From: Priapulus caudatus
Taxonomy: Eukaryota > Priapulida > Priapulimorpha > Priapulimorphida > Priapulidae
DNA length: 32,626 nucleotides
NCBI RefSeq assembly: GCF_000485595.1
Contig: NW_014577394.1
Coordinates: 39,096-71,721, forward strand
Reading direction: 5' to 3'
Both the position numbers and the translations under genes were made by a program. The notes beneath the pieces were generated by a model. That model was not told the DNA's origin and made no database searches. It saw only the letters and a list, made by a program, of their open reading frames with translations. Positions within the stretch are counted from its first letter, which is position 1, and each line of letters begins with the position of its first letter. Shown piece by piece: positions 10,640 to 21,094 of the stretch.

Positions 10640-11165
10640 CGGGCATTTCTGTCCTGATTTAAATTTGTTTTAGTTATTGAGTTTATTTAGGTATTGATTA
10701 TAAAAGTCTATTCATAGTTATACTTAATTTGTTACAATTTATTCGTCTTGTGCATGCAATACATCCAAGAACAACCTGTTTATCGCCCATGGTCACCTCG
10801 CAATTACCTAAATAAAAATTAGCGCAGACGCATAGCCCCTAGATAACTTACACCAACCAGAACGCCGGGTGGTGTGGTCATGATCTTATCTCCATTTGCT
10901 TTGCTTATATCACAGTGCCATGCTACTTAAATATAATAAAGCTTTCCCGCTCCCTTCGCCGTAGCAGATGGATAATGTTAAGTATAAATACACAAAGCAT
11001 ATAACAAGTCAACGTTACCAAATAATTACAGTTGTAAGTGTTTTCACAACCATGAGTGATGCCAGATACGCGACAAACGATTGCGCTATTGCTGCCAATA
11101 ACCATAGCACAGCACATGATATATACCCGATTAGTCCCATGATCAATCGTTATTATTTTTAATAA
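10640..11165 (-). other. FASN ER intron, allele without the solo LTR
   Basis: This matches the intron after ER2 in the other copies (TTTGTTTTAGTTATTGAGTTTATTTAG; CGCCGGGTG; GCTGCCAATAACC against 28060-28330). It lacks the LTR block found at 19685-20038 and 27435-27817. Similarity to the locus is lost near 11165. Confidence 0.65.
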
Positions 11166-11919
11166 TACCAGATTACCCCCGGGATACTTTTTACCCGCTA
11201 AGGAATAGAGTGGGCGGCCGCTTTAATTTACGTAAAGCTGAAGCCGAGATAGGCACACTCTTGTTTTATGTATGTTTTCGTGTGTTGTTTCGACACGAGT
11301 TGAAATATAATTAATTATTAGATGCAATAGCTATCGATTTCCTCACAAGATATAAGTCTTATTCTCGCAATTTGTAAGTGGTTTAGTACAACATACATGA
11401 ACAGTTTTTTCAATCGTGTCTGTTTTAATGACCAATAATTGACACAGTAAGTCGAGGAACCATTGTGAAATGCTTGTATTTCGCAGGGCCCGCGTGTACC
11501 CGATAGTCAGAAATCAACCGGCCGCCGCCCATGACTAGTTTCTTTGTGTTGAAATCAGTCGTAAAAGTCGCGTCGTTTGTTGTGCGATTTTGTGAACTCT
11601 GATACGCTTAGGTCAGTAATCGAACGTGTAGAAACCAGTCTGAGACCACTGTATCCTGCAGGTAATCTATCGAAATCTACCGCATATGCCGCTGCAGTTT
11701 GGTGCTCGTACACATCGTCGGTGTATTCAGACTTTAGTTCATACAGTTAACGTTAGGAGCCGCCATCGTACAGTACAGCGTAAAATGCAAGCTTAGCCAG
11801 CCATGACGGCCAAGAACGCCAGGGCTTCTGCACAAGCGTAAAAGGTAAACTACCGGACTAGTGAGGTGAAAGGGAAAGTCACTCCATCTCGACCAGAACC
11901 TGAGATATTTTCACACGAT
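11166..11919. other. Unassigned sequence left of the gap
   Basis: No FASN exon, repeat family or RNA gene is recognisable. Frames are short on both strands. Confidence 0.5.
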
Positions 11920-11944
11920 NNNNNNNNNNNNNNNNNNNNNNNNN
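11920..11944. other. Assembly gap of 25 N
   Basis: This is a run of exactly 25 unknown bases, probably a placeholder rather than a measured distance. The left FASN copy ends before it and the right copy starts after it. Confidence 0.95.
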
Positions 11945-12399
11945 CGATTCTAACCGCAGGTTGCCCTTGCAGCGTGAGCGGTAGGCCCGGACGGTCCTCT
12001 ATCGAGACGAGGACGCGCTATGCTAACCCACATACGATTCATATGCAGCATTCCACTCAATGCACTGTAAGTAGAGAAAGTAGAAGCTACTGATGCCAAG
12101 GATCTCATTGCTTTGTCGAGCATACTGGAAAGTTTAGTATATAATGTAATATAATAACTGATTGCTTGTTGTCACGCGCTATACTTACTGACTACTTAAT
12201 TGGTTATACTTATTGGCTTGATACTTTATTGTCTAGCTGGTTCTATGGAATAATACCATGAACTGAGGCCTACTATCATAAAAATTTTATAATACTTGTT
12301 TAAAAAATATGCGCGCCTTACGGTTAAAATTTCCCCTTATGAGTGAGACTATATATATAACATATATATCAGAAGAGATTAATACTGGCTTATCTAACT
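11945..12399. other. Unassigned AT-rich sequence right of the gap
   Basis: Nothing recognisable as a gene. AT content rises towards 12345, leading into the TATATA block. Confidence 0.5.
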
Positions 12400-12445
12400 T
12401 CTATATATTATATATCATATATATATATATGATATAATATACTAT
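12400..12445. repeat. AT-rich inverted repeat
   Basis: TATATTATATATCAT and ATGATATAATATA form arms around an AT dinucleotide core, able to fold into a hairpin or cruciform. It lies just 3' of TE-b in gene direction; the window start has the similar TATATATAAATTATG beside TE-b copy 1. Confidence 0.7.
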
Positions 12446-12460
12446 TAAATTATGTATAAC

Positions 12461-12762
12461 ACCTTTATGAAGTCGTACAGTCCTGAGAGGATCATGAAGC
12501 TGGCACAAGTACGTCGAACAAGAAAGTGCTTCACTTCATAGGCAGGACAGCCACTATCTGGCGTGGCACGTCCCGGTACCTGCCCGGATAAGCGGCCAGT
12601 TGTCAATGGCGAGCCGTCCAAGGCAGGACAAGATGGCCGATGGTTGCGCTGGGGCATTGCTGCAGCTGTATGTGGCAGTCTCAAAGGCGACGCAGGCGCC
12701 AAAATGAGTAGCCACTGCTAGATGGACGCTCTTCCCATCGATAGTGGTCGCCAAGTGATTTT
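12461..12762 (-). CDS. FASN: FASN thioesterase exon TE-b, right copy, error-rich
   Basis: The third copy of the thioesterase nucleophile exon is recognisable by nucleotide identity to 25-297 (TATGTATAACACCTTTATGAAG at its 3' end; GCCACTGCTAGATGGACG near its start). The acceptor TTTCTTTCAG is present at 12764-12763. Numerous one-base insertions and deletions break the frame, including around the GYSFG region. The clean copies suggest these are sequence errors. Confidence 0.7.
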
Positions 12763-12984
12763 CTGAAAGAAGAGAGAGAAGAGAGAAGGAAGAGGAGATT
12801 AGTGAATATAGAGAGGAGACAACACTGGAGCAAAGCGAGAAGCGGGGATCAGAATTGGTCGCAGGTGGTCTGCTTCATGGACGAGCAGCATACTGTATTG
12901 TAACATGGTTTAATTCACTTGTATCCTCACGGCATCTATCAGAGACTCAATACAGGCCATTTAAACCAATCGCAGACTTATTGG

Positions 12985-13146
12985 TATGTAAAAGGATGAC
13001 CAGATTTTGCAGACTTGTGAGTGGTGCTTCTGCCGGTGCACTGTAGTCCATACACCGGACCTGAATTGCTACGCCAAATCTTGCAGGCTCGGCTGCAACG
13101 GCCATCTAATGGCATGTACAATGAAGTAAGCGTGTGCCCTTCTTCA
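12985..13146 (-). CDS. FASN: FASN thioesterase exon TE-a, right copy, error-rich
   Basis: Nucleotide identity with 513-674 is clear (ATTTTGCAGACTTGTGAGTGG, CTGTAGTCCATACACCGGAC), but scattered indels break the 54-codon frame. The GT at the expected donor is disturbed. It lies between TE-b (12461-12762) and the MITE copy at 13254. Confidence 0.7.
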
Positions 13147-13253
13147 GCACTGCTTCAGGTAAAAATAGCACACGTAATCAATTAAGCGAAGTCATCAATA
13201 CAATGTATTGAAAGCGTTAATACTGAGACTAGCTGAACAGATCTCATTGCAAG

Positions 13254-13552
13254 AGGGTGGTATAAGTTGAAACGTGATCGGCCGTTTTTATACTTCGTGA
13301 ACTGTGAATTTGCAATTCTTTTGTCTGTGAACTGTGGATGGTACCACCTTGCGTGAAGCGTGATTTAGCTTTTATTTAATCTGTGAACTGTGAATAAGAG
13401 GTCTCTTTCCTCGTGAATCTATGCATGTCGTGATATCTATGCATGTCCTCGTGAATTCATGCATTTTCACATTTTCACTGTGAAATGTGAAAAGCAGTTT
13501 CTGATTTTCACTGTAAACTGTGACAGTACCGTCCCTTACCCCCCCCCCCCTA
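13254..13552. mobile_element. MITE-like insertion, right copy
   Basis: This is the same insertion as 773-1082, at the same position relative to TE-a, flanked by TTGCAAG (left) and ATGCAAG (right). The internal TGTGAACTGTGAA repeats, ATTTTCACATTTTCACTGTG palindrome and C10 run are retained; the lower unit number reflects indels. Confidence 0.65.
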
Positions 13553-13649
13553 ATGCAAGGGGAGTGCATGGTTATCCCATTCAGATGAACATGTCAATTA
13601 TTGCAAACAAGACGTCTGAGGTGTGCACTGGCTAATTAAGCTGCACAAT

Positions 13650-14100
13650 ATTGTGAGTGTGTGCTGCACCTACCCCACGATTTTGTGAGCGGGTGCCTGC
13701 CCCCTACCTCAGGATATCGTGAGTGCCGCTACTCCTACCTGCCGGATTTTGGAGAGCGTGTGCTGCCACCTACCTCGTGATTTTGAGAGCGTGTGCTGGC
13801 ACCTACCTCAGGATTTTGAGAGCGTGTGCTGCCACTTACCCACAATTTTACGAACATGTGTTGGCCTACTGCAATTAAGATGTGTGTACGTGTGTTGTCC
13901 CTCTACCTTGAGCTGTTGTGTACGTGTGCTGCCCCTACCTTGAGCTTGTTGTGTAACCATGTGCTGGCCCCTACATCAGGATGTGTAACCATGTGCTGCC
14001 CCTACCTCAAGATGGTGTAACCATGTGCTGGCCCCTACCTCAGGATGGTGTAACATGTGCTGGCCCCTACCTCAGGATTATGTACCATGTGCTGCACCTA
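13650..14100. repeat. 33-bp minisatellite, array 3
   Basis: The same 33-bp units as arrays 1 and 2, with about 13 copies: TTTTGAGAGCGTGTGCTGCC variants on the left, GTGTAACCATGTGCTGCCC variants on the right. Units vary in length through one-base indels. It lies in the intron between ACP and TE-a. Confidence 0.88.
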
Positions 14101-14117
14101 CCTCGTTTTAGTTTTAC

Positions 14118-14412
14118 GAAGACACTGCGTTGGAGTCAGCTTATCGAGGTCCAGTGGTATCGTATCAGCGCCTCGACCTCGCACGCTCCTCGCGTGTCTC
14201 GATCTCCTCTGCCTGTCTCGCTTGTCCTTGTGGCCTCGCCGCGAGAGATGCGCTCGAGGAGCGCCAATCGTCAGCAGGCGGATGTTCTCCATCGAAAGTG
14301 AGAGGTCGAAGTCTCGCTCGAGCGTCTGCCTCACTCGACACCCATTAGGCGAGTCGAGACCAAGCTTCTCCCAGCGTCAGCTCAGGCATTCAGCGTTGGC
14401 GACGTCCTTCAC
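14118..14412 (-). CDS. FASN: FASN acyl carrier protein exon, right copy
   Basis: The ACP exon contains [22 protein letters not shown]; its ENIRLLTI helix fits FASN better than the left copy does. The phosphopantetheine motif region around the DSL Ser (about 14340-14360) is present but shifted by one-base indels. Towards the donor the frame reads PLDLDKLTPTQCL, the linker to the thioesterase. The proposed donor is TTC|GTAAAA at 14117-14116; the acceptor at about 14413 is blurred. Confidence 0.78.
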
Positions 14413-14734
14413 TCTGTCGGCCACGAAATTACGCACTTTATTATGACTCATTATAACATATTTAATGTCAATGTTTACGCGTTTTTGTGACAAAACTAAA
14501 GGGTAAAGTTTACTCGATTCAAAATGAAAGGGATACTGTGTAATGACGTTTCTTCAACACCACTGTAGTATCAGAGAGTAAATAAGTTGTTGTTGTCATT
14601 TATATCAACCAAGAAGTTGTGTATAAGTTTGTTGTGTACATTTTAATAGTTTTTAAACAATAATTACGTAATATAACAAAAAATGTCTACGTGTAATGAG
14701 AAATATTAATTTAGTGATACGAGCGATAGCGTAC

Positions 14735-14979
14735 CGAGGATTTGGCGACAGCGTGGATAAGGTCGACCTGTGAGTCCTGGCGTTGACGCGCCACCGCTGC
14801 GATGCTTCTCTGCAAGCACAAAGCTGGAGACGAGGGGAACGGCTGGTTGAGCAGCACATCCATCGTCTGCATGCAGGAAGCAATGCGCTGCGGCAGCGTG
14901 CCACCTATGACGGCGTCGTTGCCTCCCAGGCTGCGCGCCATCCCCACGTCACCGATCGCTCCCCATTGGATCGCGAGCG
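14735..14979 (-). CDS. FASN: FASN KR C-terminal/ACP linker exon (KR4), right copy
   Basis: It aligns to the intact copy at 3992-4237 over its whole length, with [35 protein letters not shown] and the TCTGCAG acceptor and CTCG|GTACGC donor conserved. Against that copy it has two one-base deletions and one insertion (245 instead of 246 nt), which put SFVLAEK out of frame. Confidence 0.82.
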
Positions 14980-15019
14980 CTGCAGACAGAAAAATGTGTC
15001 ATCACTCCATGCTGCCAGT

Positions 15020-15395
15020 GTAAACGACGACAACAACGACGACGTGGGTAAAGACAACCACATCAATACGACAACAACAACGATGACAACAATGACAAGC
15101 ATTACGACGACGACATGGGTAAAGACCACATTAAAACGACAAGAACGACCATAACAACGACAAGCATAACGATGACGACATGGGTAAAGACAACCACATC
15201 AAAACGACATCAATGACGATTAACAAAATAACAACAACGAAGATGATGATGACGACAACAAAAACGACAGCTGCAACAACACCAGCAACATTGCAACAAC
15301 AACAACAACAAACAACAACGACGACAACAAGGATGACAACAATAATGACAGAACATCGACGACAAAAACAACAACAATGATGTCGACAACACAAG
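15020..15395. repeat. CAA/GAC-rich trinucleotide tract, right copy
   Basis: Counterpart of 4277-4640 in the same intron. It contains three copies of a longer unit around GGGTAAAGACAACCACATCA (about 15046, 15117, 15181) between ACAACA/GATGAC runs, so it differs in internal organisation from the left copy. Confidence 0.85.
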
Positions 15396-15499
15396 TGAAC
15401 ATTGTTCCATTTGAATACCGGGTACACTATCCATATGCCATATATACAGCAACACGTACAGCATGGGCCGGATATATAGATCTGGAATACAGTGTTCTA

Positions 15500-15844
<345 letters not shown>

Positions 15845-16182
15845 CTAAAGCGGACGCGTGTAGTCGAATATGAGTCCACTGTTCCAACATTCAGTGTCAA
15901 CACATTGCAATCGTTTGGAAGTATATAAGAAGTGAGATCCGATGAACGAATATTATTACTTTGGGGATACGTGCGTTCCTAAATCAGCTGAAAACCTCAG
16001 CCAGCCCTTTTGATTACACTTTAATATTATAGGTACTGACTTTTCCGACACCGACCATGTACTATATGTAAGAATTAACAGACATTACGAAACTCCTTAA
16101 TCTTGATCAAGCACTGATCTATATAACCCGTATATATTTTAGAACACCTTCCTCTCACACGAACAAAGGTGTGTATTCTCAC

Positions 16183-16334
16183 CGCTGCCAAATGAAAGAT
16201 GCCGCCCAGTGGCGCCACCTGCTGGGTCGTGTCAATCAGTTGTCTCGCCTGTGCCTCCAGGCTGGCATCCATCTTGCTGACCTCTACCTTTACACCCAGA
16301 TTGCGCCACTCCGCCAATCTGTACTGCTGGTAAC
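16183..16334 (-). CDS. FASN: FASN ketoreductase exon KR2
   Basis: The 152-nt exon encodes YQQYRLAEWRNLGVKVEVSK followed by DASLEAQARQLIDTT and PLGGIFHLAA, the KR segment between the nucleotide-binding strands and the catalytic exon. FHLAA is the conserved strand before VLRDG. The acceptor ACCACAG|GT and donor GCG|GTGAGA fit phase with both neighbours. It is the only copy in the window. Downstream in reading order is KR3; upstream, the intron to KR1 is split by the gypsy insertion. Confidence 0.9.
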
Positions 16335-16732
16335 CTGTGGTGAGAACAGCTTTCGTGCAGTAGCAGAGATGGTGTCATGTCTTACGCAATATATGCTTGT
16401 TAATTGTACCGTAATCTGTTTTGGTTGCTCGATTCATTAGTTGCGTATTGTTGTTTTATTGGTTGTTTTGGGAATCTATTCAGCCAGCTTACGTACGGGG
16501 CACTGGGATAACTGATAAAACATGAAAGTAGTATAGGTACTTTGCAAAAATGTTTTTCTGTTCACTTAACTAAGCCTAAGAGTTACACCAGACTAGGGCC
16601 ACGATCATACGTCAAACACTTAATTGTGTTACGTCCACATGCAGTCTTCGCCAGCTGCGTGTTATATATGTTAGCGTTATTTGCTACATATGTTCTATTA
16701 TATTTACTGTATTATGTTAGTTGTATTGTTAG

Positions 16733-16909
16733 TGTAGTATATTTAGGATATATATGACACGCCAGATAGCGCGCACATCACCACGCGAGACATCGGATGT
16801 ATGGCGTTCATAGTGATTGAATAAACAGCTTTGTTACGGCTACCATATGTCTTGTAATCGTGCTATGTAAGCAGTCCACACCATACATAGCAGCACACAC
16901 CATACTACA
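16733..16909 (+). repeat. 5' LTR
   Basis: A 177-bp LTR begins TGTAGTATATTTAGG and ends ATACTACA. It includes GGATATATATGACACGCC and a polyadenylation signal in GAATAAACAGC. The matching LTR is at about 25521-25699. Confidence 0.85.
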
Positions 16910-16921
16910 TGGTGTCAGAAG
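16910..16921 (+). promoter_or_regulatory. Primer binding site
   Basis: TGGTGTCAGAAG starts directly after the LTR and is complementary to a tRNA 3' end reading CTTCTGACACCA, as in tRNA-Leu species used by many gypsy elements. Confidence 0.75.
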
Positions 16922-16953
16922 TAAACCAAACGTCTACGTCGACATAATTCAAG

Positions 16954-17780
16954 ATGAATTCGCAAGTTCCACATCCCGTGATGGACTGGAACAGTCCGAA
17001 CGTGAGAGAAGCGTGGAAACGTTTCGAACAGCATACCAAGTTATTGTGTACAGGGCCCCTGTCGACGGAGCCTGAGGATGTCAAGGTATCATATCTACTC
17101 ATCTGGATCGGTGAGAAGGGACGAGACATACACTCGACGTTTACCTTCCAAGAAGACGAGGAGAGGAAGTTGGCACCGATATATGCCAAATTCACCGAGT
17201 ACCTAACTCCGAAGTCGAACACTGTGATGTCACGCTATTTGTTCCACCGTCGAGTACAGCAGCCAGCAGAGCCAGTCGACCAGTTTGTCACGGATTTGCG
17301 AAAGCTCATGATGGACTGTGCGTACCCTCAATCAATACAGAATGACCTGATCCGTGACCGCTTAGTGTTTGGAGTGTCATCAGATAAAGTGCGTGAAAGA
17401 CTTATCAACACTGGAAATAGTCTAACGCTAGACAAAGCCGTCGACATTGCCCGAACCCAGGAAGCTACATCACAGCAACTGAGTACCATGGCAGCGAGTG
17501 TTGCAGCTGTCCATAAGGTAAACAAACCCAAGGGTAGGAGTTATGCACCAAGTTACCGTAAACAGTCTACACCAGTGTCTTCAACCCAGCTAGGTAAGCC
17601 ATGTCACAATGATGTGTCGGATGCGGGTGGGCAGATGGAACGTGCGTGTGTACATGCTCGTCAATATCTGCTGCATCATGTTGTCAACGAATTGCACCCA
17701 GTTACCCGTCCATGCGACCTTCGCATCTGAAACTGAAGAAAAACAAGTCCACCGTGCAGCAAGTACGAGACATAAACATG
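16954..17780 (+). CDS. gag: Retrotransposon Gag polyprotein, 3' part frame-broken
   Basis: It starts MNSQVPHPVMDW shortly after the primer site. The first 200 codons read as a typical gypsy Gag: a helical capsid-like part with W-x-R-F-E, FLTDL-like VDQFVTDLRKLMMDCAY and LIRDRLVFGV..VRERLI, then a basic linker (KPKGRSYAPSYRKQS). From about 17600 the zinc-knuckle region is scattered over three frames: Cys-rich words such as CHND, CVCTC and CCIM appear, followed by KKNKSTVQQV in another frame. The uninterrupted frame ends at 17730. Match to pol is lost after about 17780. Confidence 0.8.
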
Positions 17781-17970
17781 TGGGGTTCAATTACTTAGCT
17801 TCATCATGGTTGTTTCATACTTATAGTTGTACTTTATAAGAAGTTACTATACTTAATTATACGTGCGTCTGAAGCCATCATATTTCGTTCCCGGACGCCC
17901 ACCCTCCTAGATTGTAACGGCCCGCCCCATAGCTGCGTGAACCCATAAAGCAAAGCACGTCGGCACGTAC

Positions 17971-18216
17971 GATCGAGAGACGCCGCGACGATTGCCTGGA
18001 ACTCGCCGCTGTAGTCGTAGCCGCGCATGCGCATCTCCTTGTACACGTCATCGGCACATAGCGGCAGCGGCTCGCCGTGACCTTTCAACTTCAGCGGCTC
18101 GGGTATGTCGAGACTCGCGTGCGCCGTGATGCGCCCCCTGGCGACGAGCGTCTTGCCTTCCGTCACCTGAAAGTCGCCCGTCGCCTGCATGATGTTGACA
18201 GCTATCGTCACCTTGC
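17971..18216 (-). CDS. FASN: FASN dehydratase exon inside the gypsy element
   Basis: The exon reads GKVTIAVNIMQATGDFQVTEG, then ARGRITAHASLDIPEPLKL, CADDVYKEMRMRGYDYSGEFQ and AIVAASLD. This is the second hot-dog half of the FASN dehydratase, which removes water from 3-hydroxyacyl-ACP. The usual GYDYGPHFQ is GYDYSGEFQ here. The acceptor is (CT)n-CCACCAG; the donor CGATC|GTACGT. The next DH exon, with the D-x3-Q catalytic motif, is not nearby. The exon is clean, but its position, 3' of the ER exons in gene direction, is wrong for a functional gene, and it lies between gag and pol. Confidence 0.88.
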
Positions 18217-18955
18217 CTGGTGGGAGAGAGAGAGAGAGAGAGAGGTGGGTTAGATGGAAGACGGTGATGTCCTTCACCTTGTGAAGAGGGTATTTCGCAC
18301 CATTACCATGCGATTATTGGAAGGGCAATGTAGCTTTATGTCAATTACCTTGATTTTAATAGATATTCAACGCATTACAATACAGCATCTTGCTAGCAGA
18401 TTTAATCTCTATAACTGCCGAAGATACAGGTCAATTGAACTACTCTGTCCAATTGCTAATGCAATGGTTACTGCATCATAATAAGCAACTGTCTCCTCTT
18501 TGAAACTGAAAGTTGTTAGTTGTACAGAAAAAGGGACTTGGGCGACGTCCATGCGTTTTAAGGGCATGAAACGTTGTACCGACACTTAGGTCATGCACAT
18601 AGGCACATCCAACCTAAATTTACCTACTACAACCTAAATTTTAACAAAGCTCAGATATAATATCAGGAAACCTGTTGTGATTCCTGTTCTAGATAGCCAC
18701 TGTGGAGGGCCACCACAGGATCATCACAGGCATGCCACTAAGTGCAGACGTGTTCCTACGTTTCCTACGGTGTGTAGTAAATGGTAGAGATAGTACAGAT
18801 GGACAGAGAGCTTGTTTGTTTAGTTTATGCGCAAGATCACACTGTTACTGTATCACTGTAAACCCAGAAGCATTTCTGCCCTTCTCTACAAGAAACTACA
18901 ATTGTTATTCCACCCATCAAAACATGTTACTAAAAGGCACAACCTCTATATAAAC
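18217..18955. other. Unassigned sequence, probably intron
   Basis: A GA microsatellite at 18223-18245 is the CT tract of the dehydratase acceptor. The remainder shows no recognisable coding or repeat features. Confidence 0.5.
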
Positions 18956-18959
18956 ACCA

Positions 18960-19215
18960 GGGCCGTAGGCTGAGCAAATTCCTAGAGGGGGGCAGTGGCG
19001 GCTCCAGGATTTCAAGGAGGGGGTGATAAACAGGCAGAGGTTCTAGGGGTCCTCCCACAGAAAATTTAGAAAATATAGATCGCAGGAAATGGTATTTGAG
19101 GCCTTCATTCTGACTACGACAATTCTCTTTTAGTAAAACATTTTTTGTTGCTCCAAAATCTAGCGGGGGCAGCTTCCCCTTGCCCCCCCCCCTGCAGGCT
19201 ATATATGGCTATATG
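18960..19215. repeat. G/C-run-bounded repeat, MITE-like
   Basis: The left edge is GAGGGGGGCAGTGGCGGCTCCAGG and the right edge TTGCCCCCCCCCCTGCAGGC. G-rich and C-rich ends with an AT-rich centre (TTTTTTGTTGCTCC) resemble a non-autonomous DNA transposon. Clean inverted repeats or a target duplication are not evident, so the class is uncertain. Confidence 0.4.
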
Positions 19216-19318
19216 AACACAAATAAGGAAAAGTGCAGTACTGAATGACAAAAGTGACTGCTACCCACACATACACATGGATACACAGGCACACATGAAT
19301 GCACGCCCACACCTACCC

Positions 19319-19322
<4 letters not shown>

Positions 19323-19373
<51 letters not shown>
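19323..19373. repeat. (CA)n microsatellite abutting a cut exon
   Basis: About 25 CA units. It joins directly onto the interior of the ER3 exon at 19374/19375. Confidence 0.97.
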
Positions 19374-19374
<1 letters not shown>

Positions 19375-19375
<1 letters not shown>

Positions 19376-19544
19376 AGGAGGATGCCGTGAAAGGCGACGT
19401 TACGTAGAAAGACTGCCATGCCTAGCGGCGTGTTGCTCGACAGGTCGTACTTGCCGATCTCAAGGAAGCGGCCATGTTGCGCGAGGAGACGCACGCTCGC
19501 CTGTAGCTTGTCATCTGCCAGCGAGTTGAGCACGACGTTCACAC
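19375..19544 (-). pseudogene. FASN: FASN enoyl reductase exon ER3, cut by the CA repeat
   Basis: It reads [40 protein letters not shown] and [17 protein letters not shown] without error, from the acceptor TCTTGCAG|GT. The other two copies (10254-10619, 26906-27282) continue with the rest of the ER C-terminus to a donor; this one runs into (CA)n right after ILL. As assembled it cannot be spliced onward. It follows ER2 (20387-20595) in phase (KGKG-VNVVL). Confidence 0.88.
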
Positions 19545-19684
19545 CTGCAAGAGACACGGAGGGCGTCGGTGATTTGATCTGTTTAAATTTGTTTTAGTTA
19601 TTGAGTTTATTTAGTTATTGATTATAAATTATTCATAGTTTATATATTATTTGTTACATTTATTCGTTTGTTTATCAATGCATA

Positions 19685-20038
19685 TGTTGTACTGCGAAAG
19701 TGATGACTTCGGGTTGAGAGTCGGTAGAAAGTAGCAGCGTAGTCGTGTGATAACTAGTAGAAAGATGATCCGTCGTAGCAGGTTGTTATTGAAGTATGAC
19801 TTTATTAGTAACTACGATCACATACAACATATATACATACATACGGCAACCAAACTAGGTCCCGTCATTTCTGTTTCCGTCGCTACATCTTGGGTAGGTA
19901 ACCCCTCTTGGGTAGGTCCGTCGTAACTCGGTGCCTGACTTCCGTCTCCCCGAGCGTCTATTTATACGCTTCTTAAAAGCGTCCGGACGCCCCACAATGC
20001 AAACCAGTTTCTCCCCGCAGCTTCTACTATTAGTGACA
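19685..20038 (-). mobile_element. Solo LTR in the ER2-ER3 intron (inner FASN block)
   Basis: On the minus strand it begins TGTCACTAATAG, has a TATA box (GCGTATAAATAGACGC, about 19957-19972), a polyadenylation signal (ACTAATAAAGTC, about 19800) and ends GTACAACA: the organisation of an LTR promoter, R and terminator. No internal domain adjoins. The same block is at 27435-27817 and absent from the left copy at about 10760. Target duplication is unclear; it differs from the gypsy LTRs at 16733 and 25521. Confidence 0.65.
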
Positions 20039-20386
20039 TATTAACGCGAACGTTTGCGTTTGCTGCCAATACACCGATAGCACAGATATATACCGATACT
20101 ACTCTAGTATCTATAACATAACATATCTATAGCTATCTATAGTGTATATAATTATGTTCATTATGACATGTAACGTATAAACGCGACCATGTCAATAAGT
20201 TTTACTAACGACGGGATTTTTTCAAATATGGCAGCATAACGTGGAGTTAAGCCCTACAGGTAGACATATGTCTTGGATAGATGAAGAATTCCCCCAGCAA
20301 CCCTAATCCATCCCTACTCGCCCACATCATCTACATAACAATAGGTGTGAGAGAGAGAGAGAGAGAGTGTGAGTGACTGCTGTTAC
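20039..20386 (-). other. FASN intron between ER2 and the solo LTR
   Basis: AT-rich, matching 28268-28618 of the right copy (CGCAAACGTTTG; ATCTATAGCTATCTATAGTG; GGTAGATCATATGTCTTG-like words). A GA repeat lies at 20349-20368. The right copy has about 430 bp more between the LTR and this sequence. Confidence 0.6.
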
Positions 20387-20595
20387 CCTTTCCCTTAGTG
20401 GCGATCAGGATCTCTTGCTCGAAGCTAGCGTCGCGTGAGTTGCTGAAGTGTTTGTCCTGCAGCTGTGGGAACTTGTGCTTCAGATAGTTTCTCTTCTCGT
20501 GCGAGCCGACGGTTGTAAACACCTCGCATCCACGGTGCAGCGCCACCGAAATGGCCGCCTGCCCCACACCCCCACTGCCAGAGTGTATCAGCACC
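20387..20595 (-). CDS. FASN: FASN enoyl reductase NADPH-binding exon (ER2), inner block
   Basis: This 209-nt exon encodes [20 protein letters not shown], then [39 protein letters not shown] and ILIATKGKG. The [10 protein letters not shown] loop is the nucleotide-binding motif of medium-chain reductase-type ER domains. The acceptor CTACCACAG|G and donor AAGG|GTAACA keep phase with ER1 (KGE-R-VLIH) and ER3. It is intact and far cleaner than its counterpart at 28619-28847. Confidence 0.92.
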
Positions 20596-20853
20596 CTGTG
20601 GTAGCAGGGTAGAATTAGCACAGCACCCATCTTAAACATCTCCAGTGAGCTACCATCTTATAAATCCCTGCTGATTAGCAATCTGTGAAAAACTCGTTGA
20701 TAATCAGTCATCTATATGTAACTTTAGTGATCAGTCACCTTTAAACAACTTGGTTATCACCCATCTTTATATTTCTAGGTAATTGACCAGCTATTAGAGT
20801 TGAGAAATGAATTTCCTGCACTTCCACACCTATTATCCCATCAGGATGCATAC

Positions 20854-21094
20854 CGTTCTCCTTTTCTCAGCCTGCCCCTCACTATAAGAGCATAGTAGGC
20901 TGTCGCGTAGACCACAGGCACGGTAGCGCCTTCTCTCAGCGTCCACGACTCAGGCACAGGCCACGTGAATTTGATATCAGCGTCGACGGTCGTCGCCAGA
21001 CCTTTAGCTGGCATCAATCCCATGATCCTCCTTCCATCGCTGCTGTGACCAGAGAACTCCATGCCGAGGATACAGTCATGCAGCGCCATGTTAC
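20854..21094 (-). CDS. FASN: FASN enoyl reductase exon ER1, inner block
   Basis: The 241-nt exon reads NMALHDCILGMEFSGHSSDG, then RRIMGLMPAKGLATTVDADI and PESWTLREGATVPVVYATAY, YALIVRGRLRKGE. LGMEFSG and GLMPAKGLAT are hallmarks of the FASN enoyl reductase; PVVYATAYYAL precedes the nucleotide-binding loop. The acceptor TTATAG|GT and donor ACG|GTATGC match phase on both sides. No upstream FASN exon follows at higher coordinates in this block: 170 bp further on the sequence enters the telomere-repeat element. Confidence 0.92.
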
